A stretch of DNA of 7,106 bases from Noviherbaspirillum sp. (GCA_028292785.1 JAQGLQ010000278.1:1-7106), one strand, 5' to 3'. Shown: positions 1-5,671, counted from the first letter of the stretch. Program-made: numbers and translations. Notes: generated from the letters alone by a model not told the origin.

Positions 1-819
1 GTCGACCGCGGCTTTTACGTCGGCGTCCGATGCGGTGGAACCGCCTTTGGGAGGCATGACACCGGCCTTGCCCTGGAAGCCCTTGATTGCGTGTTCGTAG
101 AGGGTGGCGGAACCCTGTGCGATACGCGCCGTCCACGCGGCCTTGTCTCCGACCTTCGGAGCGCCAGCGACACCCGCGCCGTGGCAGGCGACGCATGCGG
201 AGTCATACACCTTCTTGCCTGCATCGGCGGAGGCTACCGCCGGCTGGGCGGCTGCAGGTGCAACGGCAGCGGTTGTTTCGGCAGGAATCGCGGCGGCGGC
301 GGGTGCTGCCGCCTTCATTTCCGGTTCCTTGAATTTCGCGCCCGACTTGTTCGCCATAAGGACCACCGCGGCGGCGACTTCCACGTCGTCCAGTTCAGGA
401 TTGCCGCCTTTGGCCGGCATAGCGCGGAGGCCCTTGATTGCATGCGACACCAGGGTGTCGTAGCCCTGGGCGATACGGGCGGACCAGGCGCTTGCGTCGC
501 CGATCTTCGGAGCGCCGGCGGCGCCGCTGTCATGGCATGCCGCGCAAGTCGATTTATAGACGGCGTCGGCGGTCTGCAACTGCTTCGGCGCATTCGCATC
601 CCTGAAGGTGAAGCCTTCGTCGGCGACCGGTTTAAGCCTTGCGGCCACGGCTTCCGGCGTCAGGCTGTCGGAACCGGAACCGGCGGTCGACTCGTTGGCG
701 ACATACTGCACCAGCAGGATGATGCAGATGATGGGGATCAGAAAACCCGCAGCGATGGCAGCGATGAGCTGCTTCGGCGTCCTGATCGCGGATTCGTGTT
801 CGTTGTGTGCGTCGCTCAT
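1..819 (-). CDS. Membrane-anchored diheme cytochrome c (two cytochrome c5-like domains), 3' end cut by window
   Basis: The reading frame is open from ATG at 819 to the left edge, giving 273 residues without a stop; probably only a short C-terminal tail is missing. Residues 17-40 form one hydrophobic segment, read as an N-terminal membrane anchor with both heme domains in the periplasm. Domain 1 has heme-binding CAACH at 92-96 (bases 532-546) and the probable axial ligand Met134 in MPAKGG. Domain 2 has CVACH at 209-213 (bases 181-195) and Met255 in MPPKGG. The two domains resemble each other (GAPK.GD...W.ARIAQG...L..HAIKG), so they look like an internal duplication. They are joined by an Ala/Pro-rich linker at about 165-198. 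The GAPKxGD and MPxKGG pattern is that of cytochrome c5; electron transfer between membrane complexes is the expected role, with partners unknown. GAGGG at 824-828 sits 4 nt before the ATG and supports this start. Its upstream region is shared with the iteron locus. Confidence 0.9.
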   Translation of the reverse strand, partial: MSDAHNEHESAIRTPKQLIAAIAAGFLIPIICIILLVQYVANESTAGSGSDSLTPEAVAARLKPVADEGFTFRDANAPKQLQTADAVYKSTCAACHDSGAAGAPKIGDASAWSARIAQGYDTLVSHAIKGLRAMPAKGGNPELDDVEVAAAVVLMANKSGAKFKEPEMKAAAPAAAAIPAETTAAVAPAAAQPAVASADAGKKVYDSACVACHGAGVAGAPKVGDKAAWTARIAQGSATLYEHAIKGFQGKAGVMPPKGGSTASDADVKAAVD

Positions 820-928
820 TATTCCCTCAATACATTTTTTGAAACCGGCAGGCGGCTTGCCTGAATTCGGCGTTTTGGTGACCGGCGGCTTCCGATAACC
901 CGAAGCACAACGTCTCGCAAAACCTTTG

Positions 929-947
929 ATTATAGACGTAAATTATA
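929..947 (-). promoter_or_regulatory. Candidate promoter of the cytochrome gene (two overlapping -10 options)
   Basis: Read on the minus strand there are two perfect TATAAT hexamers, at 942-947 and 929-934, 13 bp apart and about 110-130 bp before the cytochrome ATG. Neither has a good -35 hexamer at 16-18 bp, so the promoter may need an activator. The local AT-rich stretch stands out from its GC-rich surroundings. Assignment to the cytochrome gene is inferred from orientation and position. Confidence 0.42.
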
Positions 948-976
948 TGGCGTGAAACGAAAAGAGCCTTCGTTCG

Positions 977-1004
977 GGGCGCTCCGCCCGCGCGGTTTCC
1001 GCGC
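977..1004. repeat. Two back-to-back GC hairpins
   Basis: GGGCG (977-981) pairs with CGCCC (985-989) around a CTC loop. It is followed at once by GCGCGG (990-995) pairing with CCGCGC (999-1004) around TTT. No T-run follows on either strand, so this is not a typical rho-independent terminator. It lies between the cytochrome promoter and the leftmost iteron. It may be part of the origin-like region or an insulator; its function is unknown. Confidence 0.5.
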
Positions 1005-1052
1005 CATGCAATCGGCCATTCTGCCGCATGCGAATGGGTACGCGTCGCCGCT

Positions 1053-1070
1053 ATCGTTTGTCGAGAGTGG
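1053..1070 (-). repeat. Inverted iteron left of the AT-rich repeats
   Basis: On the minus strand this reads CCACTCTCGACAAACGAT. It matches the right-hand iterons (for example CCACGCTCGGAAAACGAT) at 15 of 18 positions. It is the only clear copy in the opposite orientation, and it places iterons on both sides of the 11-mers. Confidence 0.72.
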
Positions 1071-1079
1071 TTTTGAGCC

Positions 1080-1112
1080 GATTAAAGAAGGATTAAAAGC
1101 AGATTAGGTGGC
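1080..1112 (+). repeat. Three tandem AT-rich 11-mers, candidate DNA unwinding element
   Basis: GATTAAAGAAG, GATTAAAAGCA and GATTAGGTGGC start at 1080, 1091 and 1102, an exact 11-bp period that puts GATTA on one face of the helix. The third copy is degraded after GATTA. Short AT-rich repeats beside iterons are typical of DNA unwinding elements in iteron plasmids (13-mers in RK2). A further AT-rich stretch follows near 1126-1154. The unwinding role is inferred. Confidence 0.55.
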
Positions 1113-1163
1113 CGCCAAAGTGCAGTTATCCCATTGATATGAAAAGATTTTCACATGTCGCCG

Positions 1164-1293
1164 TCGCGCTCGGAAAACGATAGGCCCTCGCTTGGGATAC
1201 GAACCGGTCCACGCTCGGAAAACGCCGGCCGCTCGCTGGAGAAACGCGCCTCCACGCTGGAGCTACGCGAGCCGCCAACGCACGGGAAACGAT
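1164..1293 (+). repeat. Iteron cluster 1: six regularly spaced 18-bp repeats
   Basis: Copies start at 1164 (TCGCGCTCGGAAAACGAT), 1186 (CCTCGCTTGGGATACGAA), 1209 (CCACGCTCGGAAAACGCC), 1231 (GCTCGCTGGAGAAACGCG), 1252 (CCACGCTGGAGCTACGCG) and 1276 (CAACGCACGGGAAACGAT). Start-to-start steps are 22, 23, 22, 21 and 24 bp, about two helical turns, so a protein bound at each copy would lie on roughly the same face. CGCT near the left and ACG near the right are the most constant parts. The stretch 1294-1391 that follows has no clear copy, only a small hairpin (1349-1366). Confidence 0.85.
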
Positions 1294-1391
1294 ACATGGC
1301 TGGCTATGAACGGCGCAAACCCTCTTTCAATTCAGGTTTCATCCTGCGTGCGGTATCAAAACCGCATGGGAATCCTGTTTCATTCGCTGTT

Positions 1392-1482
1392 CATCGCTTG
1401 GAAAACGATGTTTCAACCGGTTTTTGCAGTGCCGCGCACGCTTGAAATACGATAATCGGCCTATCCATGCTCGAAATACGTG
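1392..1482 (+). repeat. Iteron cluster 2: three repeats
   Basis: Copies start at 1392 (CATCGCTTGGAAAACGAT), 1436 (GCACGCTTGAAATACGAT) and 1465 (CCATGCTCGAAATACGTG). The first step is 44 bp, exactly two 22-bp periods, as if one copy in between had decayed; the second is 29 bp. Two copies carry the AAATACG variant rather than GAAAACG. Confidence 0.8.
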
Positions 1483-1518
1483 TCCGGACGCCTGCAACGA
1501 CGTGAATCTGCGAGGATG

Positions 1519-1844
1519 GCACGCTGATGTGCGCCGGTTTGGCCACGCTTGACGCACGAGCCGGGACGGATCAGGTGCGAACCGTTTCACCGCCACGCTG
1601 AAAAAACGATATCGGACAGCGCGTTTCACCGGCTGCGCCGCCTTTGCGGGTGCTTCACGGCCTTTTCCACGCTCGGGAAACGTGCAAATCCGCATCCGCA
1701 GCAAAATCGGCACCGGGCCACGCTCGGCAAACGAGTGTGATGCGGCAGACATCGCCACCGAACGCGGACTGCAAAGTTCCGCAGCCACGCTCGAAATACG
1801 TGTTTCAACGCTCGAACGATGAATCTCCACGCTCGAAAGACGAG
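1519..1844 (+). repeat. Iteron cluster 3: scattered repeats ending in a tight trio before trfA
   Basis: A weak copy starts at 1519 (GCACGCTGATGTGCG). Clear ones start at 1543 (CCACGCTTGACGCACGAG), 1593 (CCACGCTGAAAAAACGAT), 1667 (CCACGCTCGGGAAACGTG), 1718 (CCACGCTCGGCAAACGAG), 1785 (CCACGCTCGAAATACGTG) and 1827 (CCACGCTCGAAAGACGAG). A 15-bp copy lacking three central bases starts at 1806 (CAACGCTCGAACGAT). The last three are spaced 21 and 21 bp and lie directly before the trfA leader, where bound protein could repress trfA. Confidence 0.83.
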
Positions 1845-1893
1845 CTTTGCCGTGTTACTTTAAAAAAAGGTCAACGCAGCTGCTGGAAGTCCC
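1845..1893 (+). promoter_or_regulatory. trfA leader: A-rich tract and ribosome binding site
   Basis: The 49 bp between the last iteron and trfA contain a TTTAAAAAAAGG tract (1859-1870) and a Shine-Dalgarno-like GGAAG at 1885-1889, only 4 nt before the ATG. No good -35/-10 pair is visible. Any promoter here would overlap the last iterons, which fits iteron-mediated autorepression known in other iteron plasmids. That regulation is inferred. Confidence 0.4.
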
Positions 1894-2817
1894 ATGCCCC
1901 CGGTCACAAAACACAAATCCCTGAACGACGCGCTCGCCAAAATCGAGGAAAGCGTCGCCAACAAAAGAAAGTCCGCTTCCAGGCAGGCGCATGTGGCATT
2001 GGCCGCCGAATCGCCGTTTCCCCAGCGTGAAGTGGAGGATGTGCTGCGGATCGTGCAACTGCCGCTGTGGGAAAACCAGGTGCGCGGCTTGCCGAACCCG
2101 CTGGCGAGATCGGCGCTGTTCACCGTGGCCCGGCAGAATGAACCGCGCCAGCATCTGAAAGAGCGCCCGATCACTTCCGTGAAAGGCGTCGAGATTTTTT
2201 ATACCGGAGAAGAATTGCGCCAGGACGACGAGGATGTCTTTCTCAATCTGGTCCACCTCGCGCGCAGCCAGCCGCTGGGGCATGAGGTATCGTTCACCGC
2301 GTATTCGATGCTCAAGTCGATGGGCTGGCCGACCTCGTCGCCTTCCTACGAGCGGCTGCGCCTGTGCATCCTGCGGTTGACGGCAAATGCGGTCGAGATC
2401 CGCTTCGACGCCGGCTCCGGCAAGCGCGGTTACGGCGGCACGCTGGTGCAGGAATTCACGTTCAAGGATGAGACCGATCGCCAGTGGAAAGTCCGTCTCA
2501 ATCCGAAGCTGATCTCCCTGTTCGGGGCGGACGCATATACCCAGCTCGACTGGCGGCAGCGCCTGAAGCTGCGCTCCCCGCTGGCGAAATGGCTCCATGG
2601 ATTCTATTTCACGCACCGCGAACCGTTCGGCTACAAGGTGGAAACCCTGAAAGGCTTGTGCGGGTCATCGGCGCAGCAGCTTTATCATTTCCGCAACGGC
2701 TTGAAAAAGGCGCTCGATGTGCTGGTAGAGACCGGCTTTCTCAAGTCCTGGCGCATCGATCCGGTCACCGATGTCGTGACGGTCATGCGCGCGACGCGGA
2801 CGCTCGCGCTGGTGTGA
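1894..2817 (+). CDS. trfA: TrfA-family replication initiator protein
   Basis: This 307-aa protein is recognised as a TrfA-family (RK2/IncP-type) initiator. The shared pattern includes LPNPLARSALFT (66-77), YTGEELRQDDEDVF (103-116), LFGADAYTQLDW (209-220) and FTHREPFGYKVETLKGLCGS (239-258). TrfA proteins bind iterons through tandem winged-helix domains, melt the origin and recruit DnaB and the beta clamp. QLPLW at 55-59 fits the clamp-binding pentapeptide class (QLSLF-like), followed by the conserved family body. The length is close to the short RK2 form (about 285 aa) rather than the long one (about 382 aa), so a long helicase-recruiting N-terminus seems absent. Residues 1-40 are basic and probably disordered. 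The frame is intact and codon use matches its neighbours. The gene follows an iteron array on the same strand and ends 3 bp from a convergent response regulator. It could be a working initiator, a repurposed DNA-binding regulator, or a recent remnant. Confidence 0.88.
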   Translation: MPPVTKHKSLNDALAKIEESVANKRKSASRQAHVALAAESPFPQREVEDVLRIVQLPLWENQVRGLPNPLARSALFTVARQNEPRQHLKERPITSVKGVEIFYTGEELRQDDEDVFLNLVHLARSQPLGHEVSFTAYSMLKSMGWPTSSPSYERLRLCILRLTANAVEIRFDAGSGKRGYGGTLVQEFTFKDETDRQWKVRLNPKLISLFGADAYTQLDWRQRLKLRSPLAKWLHGFYFTHREPFGYKVETLKGLCGSSAQQLYHFRNGLKKALDVLVETGFLKSWRIDPVTDVVTVMRATRTLALV

Positions 2818-2820
2818 ATG

Positions 2821-3495
2821 TCATTGGCCGGAATCGTCCTCGCGCCGATACTGCAGGAACGCGGTCCGGTACAGCTCGCTTCCGGTAGCGATCCCCAGCT
2901 TCAGCCTGATGTTCGTCCGGCATGCGTCGACCGCATCGACCGTGATGCCAAGCCGAGCCGCGATATCGGCGCCTTTAAGTCCCTGGCCGATCAGCCGGAA
3001 CACCCGCAACTCGGCGGCGCCCAGCGCCACGTTCCGTCCCGATCCATGCTCGACGGACGCGACGGTGTCCGGCATCAGTATCTCCCGCATCTTGTCCGAC
3101 AGCCATACCTGTCCATCGAGCACGGTCCGCACCGCATGCGAAATCGACTGCGCCGCATGGTTCTTCATCAGGTAGCCGCTGGCGCCGGCGCGCAGGGCGC
3201 GCTCCGCGTACAGCAGCTCGTCATGCATCGACACCACCAGCACCCGCGCGCCGGGGGCCTGCGCGTGGAGTTCGCCGATCAGGGATAGCTCCACCGTATC
3301 CGACAGGTTCAGATCGAGCAGCACCGCTTTCGGCTGATGACGGCCGGCGAGTTCGAGCGCTTCCACCGGGTTGCCGGCTTCATGAAACACAAATGCGCTG
3401 TTCGATTTCCTGAGCAGGGTCGCATAGCCGAGCCGCACCACGGGATGATCGTCGACCAGGAGCAGGGAAATGGCGGCGCCTCGCATATCGTTCAT
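2821..3495 (-). CDS. NarL/FixJ-family response regulator
   Basis: This 224-aa protein has a receiver domain (about 9-125) and a LuxR-type helix-turn-helix (about 155-216). Receiver residues are all visible: acidic pair Asp15-Asp16, phosphoacceptor Asp61 in LLDLNLSD, Ser89 as the Thr/Ser switch and Lys111. The output domain reads LGAAELRVFRLIGQGLKGAD with a recognition helix around TVDAVDACRTNI; the usual His in VETHRxNI is Cys192. Its ATG lies inside the kinase stop (ATGA, 3492-3495), so translation is probably coupled to the kinase, and no strong Shine-Dalgarno is seen. Met4 is a possible alternative start. The protein is expected to be phosphorylated by the adjacent CHASE kinase and to act on unknown promoters. 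Its 3' end is 3 bp from the end of trfA, with no terminator hairpin between them. Confidence 0.92.
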   Translation of the reverse strand: MNDMRGAAISLLLVDDHPVVRLGYATLLRKSNSAFVFHEAGNPVEALELAGRHQPKAVLLDLNLSDTVELSLIGELHAQAPGARVLVVSMHDELLYAERALRAGASGYLMKNHAAQSISHAVRTVLDGQVWLSDKMREILMPDTVASVEHGSGRNVALGAAELRVFRLIGQGLKGADIAARLGITVDAVDACRTNIRLKLGIATGSELYRTAFLQYRREDDSGQ

Positions 3496-5315
3496 GCTTG
3501 CGTGGCCCTGACGGTGGTGCTGCGATCCGCGCCGGCGTCGATCTCCAGCCTGTAATTGATCACCGATGCGCGATAGGCCATGATCCGCATGCCCGCGCCG
3601 GAGAGCTGCACCGCGCGCGTATCGTCGCGCTCGGCTTGAAAGCCGACCCCATTGTCGCTGACGGCCAGCACGACTTTGCCGTTCACCTCGTCCAGCCGCA
3701 CCTTGATCTCCGTCGCATGCGCATGCCGCACCGCGTTGTTCACCGCCTCCTGTGCGAGACGGTAGAGATGGGTGGCCACCGTCGCATCCTCGATATCGAC
3801 CGGATCGTCAAAATCGAAAACGCAGCGCACCCCGTGCAGCGCCGATACGCCTATCGCCATCTGCTCGAGCGCGGCGCGGAGCCCGGCCCGTCCCGCCGGC
3901 ACCGGCATCAATCCATGCGCCAGCGCACGCACGCTGCCGATGGCCGCGCTGGCGGTGCGCTCCAGCGCTTCCGCCTGTCCGGCGAGCTCGCCCGACACTG
4001 GCCGCAGATTCTCGGACAAGGCCTTGAACGCCAGGCTCATTCCGGTCAGGCGCTGGCCGAGATCGTCGTGCAGTTCGTAGCCGATGCGGCGTCGTTCTTC
4101 TTCCAGTCCACGCGCCAGCTCGCGTTCGAGTTCCCTGGACCGGTCGACTTCGCGCCGCAAATCCCGGGTTTGCAGCGCGATCGCCTCCGTCAGTTCGCGG
4201 TTGCGCTCCAGCGTATTGCGCGACAAGACGCCAGCCATTCCGAAAAAAAGCAGGCCGCCGACCAGGACCGCGAACGGCAAACTCTTGTCGAGCTCGCCGA
4301 TCAGATACGCCCTCGGCTCGCTCATCTGAACACGCAGCAGCGCGCCGCCAAAGGGCAGGAGGAAGGACGTCGTCAGCCGGGCGGATGCGGCGGATCCGAC
4401 CGGCTCGGTCGGGCCGGCATCCGCCTGGCTTGAAAATATCCGCACCGGCTTCTCGTACTCGGCGCCATTGGTCCGGCCGACGGTCTCCGCCTTGAAATCG
4501 ACCCGGTTGGTCAGGGACGTCGGCAGCGCCTCCTTGAAAAAAGCGCCGACATTAAAGGTCAGTCCCACCGTGCCCGCGAGCCGCATCGCGCCGGCGGCGT
4601 CGGTATCGAAGACGCCCAGGCGCACGCCGAGCGAGACCGTCGCCGGCTCGCGCAGCTGCAGGGGAATTCCGGAACTGAGCGGCGCATTCGGCCGGTACTG
4701 GGCGGCCGACAGTGGCGGAGAGACCTGCTTGTACAGGCGCGGCGAATGGCTCAGGAGGTTGATTCCGAGGGTGGACAACTCCTGCGGATAGACGCGCGTG
4801 ATCACCATATGGTCGCTTGCGTCCGGCGGAAGCAGCGGCAGCGGAACGGCCTCGCCGTGTCCCGCGAAATCCTTGCGGTAGCGCTCCAGGAATTGTTCGC
4901 GCCCCGAGGCTGGAAAGTATTTTGCGTAGGTCACCCTGCTTACCGCGGGCAGGCGCCTGCGAAGATCGAGGCTGCTCACGTAAGCGCCGAACTGTTTCGG
5001 CGTGATGTCCTGTTCGGTGTGCCGGTACAGTCCGGCGATGCCGAACAGGACATCCTCATAACTGCGCAGGCGGGTGGCGATCGAGGTCTGAAAATCGAGC
5101 GCATGCATCTGGAACGTGGCGCGCGCCTCCTTTTCGATGCGCGCATCGATGCGCAGCGCAGCCCACGAACTGATCAAACCGCCGCCGACAACGATCAGCC
5201 ATGGTAACTGCCTGCCGAGATGTCCGATATGAAAATGGCAACCGGAGGCGCGTGAACCGGTCGGCGCGCCGTGGCGGGCGGCATCACTTGGGGAGTGATA
5301 GTCACTTGATGACAC
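3492..5315 (-). CDS. CHASE-domain sensor histidine kinase (NarX/DegS-type HisKA_3)
   Basis: This 607-aa membrane kinase is built in order: transmembrane segment 1 (about 37-56); a large periplasmic region (about 60-340) whose start matches a CHASE sensor (SYEDVLFGIAGLYRHT, QFGAYVSSLDL, Y.KYFPASGREQFLERY); transmembrane segment 2 (about 346-365); a charged coiled-coil linker (about 367-408); HisKA_3 with phosphoacceptor His416 in ERRRIGYELHDDLGQRL; and HATPase_c (about 513-605). The ATPase part shows the N box EAVNNAVRHA (523-532), DNGVGF (554-559) and GAGMRIM (573-579). CHASE domains bind small extracellular ligands; this one is unidentified. The start is GTG at 5313-5315, chosen because AAGGA (5323-5327) lies 7 nt upstream; no in-frame ATG comes until residue 70, inside the conserved domain. 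It forms an operon with the response regulator, overlapping it by 4 nt. Confidence 0.92.
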   Translation of the reverse strand: MSSSDYHSPSDAARHGAPTGSRASGCHFHIGHLGRQLPWLIVVGGGLISSWAALRIDARIEKEARATFQMHALDFQTSIATRLRSYEDVLFGIAGLYRHTEQDITPKQFGAYVSSLDLRRRLPAVSRVTYAKYFPASGREQFLERYRKDFAGHGEAVPLPLLPPDASDHMVITRVYPQELSTLGINLLSHSPRLYKQVSPPLSAAQYRPNAPLSSGIPLQLREPATVSLGVRLGVFDTDAAGAMRLAGTVGLTFNVGAFFKEALPTSLTNRVDFKAETVGRTNGAEYEKPVRIFSSQADAGPTEPVGSAASARLTTSFLLPFGGALLRVQMSEPRAYLIGELDKSLPFAVLVGGLLFFGMAGVLSRNTLERNRELTEAIALQTRDLRREVDRSRELERELARGLEEERRRIGYELHDDLGQRLTGMSLAFKALSENLRPVSGELAGQAEALERTASAAIGSVRALAHGLMPVPAGRAGLRAALEQMAIGVSALHGVRCVFDFDDPVDIEDATVATHLYRLAQEAVNNAVRHAHATEIKVRLDEVNGKVVLAVSDNGVGFQAERDDTRAVQLSGAGMRIMAYRASVINYRLEIDAGADRSTTVRATQA

Positions 5316-5371
5316 AACCGGTTCCTTGTCTTCTGCTCCAGGAAATTGCGCCTGGAGGCGTGGCTCTGGAG

Positions 5372-5406
5372 AAATGCCCGCGCGGCACAGGCATTGGCGG
5401 GCATTT
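5372..5406. repeat. Perfect 10-bp inverted repeat at the kinase promoter
   Basis: AAATGCCCGC (5372-5381) and GCGGGCATTT (5397-5406) are perfect reverse complements separated by 15 nt. The right arm overlaps the proposed -10 of the kinase operon, so the site could be an operator or, in RNA, a leader hairpin. The TTTT after the right arm on the plus strand resembles a terminator, but no plus-strand gene ends here. Confidence 0.5.
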
Positions 5407-5430
5407 TAACAAACAAGGTCGACCCGTCGA
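5403..5430 (-). promoter_or_regulatory. Candidate promoter of the kinase-regulator operon
   Basis: On the minus strand, TCGACG (5425-5430, 4 of 6 to consensus) and TAAAAT (5403-5408, 5 of 6) are 16 bp apart. Transcription would start near 5396, about 80 nt before the GTG. The overlap with the inverted repeat suggests regulation, possibly by the operon's own regulator; this is inferred. Confidence 0.35.
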
Positions 5431-5497
5431 ATACGACGGTTGCAGTCGCGGTCCGCGCGCCGTCCCGAAAACCTCGGCCGAATCATGGCGATTGAGG

Positions 5498-5503
5498 TAA
5501 AAT
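5498..5503 (+). promoter_or_regulatory. Candidate -10 element for tRNA-Arg
   Basis: TAAAAT lies 10 bp before the mature tRNA 5' end, a reasonable distance for a short leader. No convincing -35 hexamer is seen at 16-18 bp. Confidence 0.3.
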
Positions 5504-5512
5504 TCGCCCTGC

Positions 5513-5588
5513 GCGTCTGTAGCTCAATGGATAGAGTACTGCCCTCCGAAGGCAGGGGTTGCTGGTTCGATCCCAGCCAGACGCACCA
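5513..5588 (+). tRNA. tRNA-Arg (anticodon CCG)
   Basis: A full cloverleaf can be drawn over 76 nt. The acceptor GCGTCTG pairs with CAGACGC. The D stem is GCTC/GAGT with one G-T pair. The anticodon stem is CTGCC/GGCAG around loop CTCCGAA, giving anticodon CCG, which reads CGG. The T stem is GCTGG/CCAGC around TTCGATC. Discriminator A is followed by an encoded CCA at 5586-5588. No copy of its 3' end was noticed elsewhere in the window, so there is no sign that it served as an attachment site here. No T-rich terminator hairpin is visible just downstream. Confidence 0.96.
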
Positions 5589-5643
5589 CCCCGCCGCGCA
5601 TCCGGTTGCGGCAGCCCTTCCCCGGTAGTCACCCCGAAACCGG

Positions 5644-5671
5644 TTGCAATTCAAAAAATAATCGTCACAAT
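5644..5671 (+). promoter_or_regulatory. Weak candidate promoter for the diguanylate cyclase
   Basis: TTGCAA (5644-5649) and CACAAT (5666-5671) each match 4 of 6 consensus bases with a 16-bp spacer, about 70 bp before the cyclase ATG. The rest of the 5589-5745 gap holds only a short GCCGC/GCGGC stem (5593-5612) and two copies of CCGGTTGC (5602 and 5640). Confidence 0.25.

Larger units (their letters stand above)
1053..1893. other. Putative iteron-type replication origin or TrfA-binding region (noncoding)
   Basis: This 840-bp gene-free stretch has the parts of an iteron-plasmid origin in order: an inverted 18-bp iteron (1053-1070), three AT-rich 11-mers (1080-1112), about 16 same-strand iterons (1164-1844), then the initiator gene at 1894. 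In RK2/IncP plasmids TrfA binds iterons and opens a neighbouring AT-rich region; that is family knowledge applied here, not shown. No convincing DnaA box (TTATNCACA) was found by eye; TTATCCCAT at 1126-1134 is too degenerate. Open frames across this stretch, such as 1155-1445 (+) and 1339-1830 (-), translate the repeats and look non-coding. The same DNA could instead be an operator array for autoregulation by TrfA, or a decayed plasmid origin. Confidence 0.65.

Noticed and set aside
91..864. 257-aa plus-strand open frame
   Set aside because: It is antisense to the cytochrome, whose frame carries two CxxCH motifs and Met ligands; the plus frame is a GC-rich shadow.
1126..1134. DnaA box TTATCCCAT
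   Set aside because: It matches TTATCCACA at only 6 of 9 positions, which is not convincing in isolation.
1155..1445. Overlapping plus-strand open frames in the iteron region (also 1192-1455, 1549-1740 and 1644-2030)
   Set aside because: Their translations are Arg/Ser-rich readings of the iterons (recurring RSEN and LEKR-like strings), without ribosome binding sites or family resemblance.
1339..1830. 163-aa minus-strand open frame opposite the iterons
   Set aside because: It is a reverse reading of the repeats (recurring FAERG and FPERG strings) with no domain; the repeats explain it.
1164..1844. CRISPR array
   Set aside because: The repeats are 18 bp and degenerate, the intervals are about 4 bp or irregular, and there are no cas genes; this is an iteron pattern.
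1855..2616. 253-aa minus-strand open frame opposite trfA
   Set aside because: It is antisense to a clear TrfA-family protein and has no recognisable motif.
3498..4433. 311-aa plus-strand open frame
   Set aside because: It lies opposite the catalytic half of the kinase and shows no domain of its own.
5513..5588. tRNA-Arg as attachment site of an integrated element
   Set aside because: No duplicate of the tRNA 3' end and no integrase were seen in the window, and trfA is separated from it by the two-component operon.
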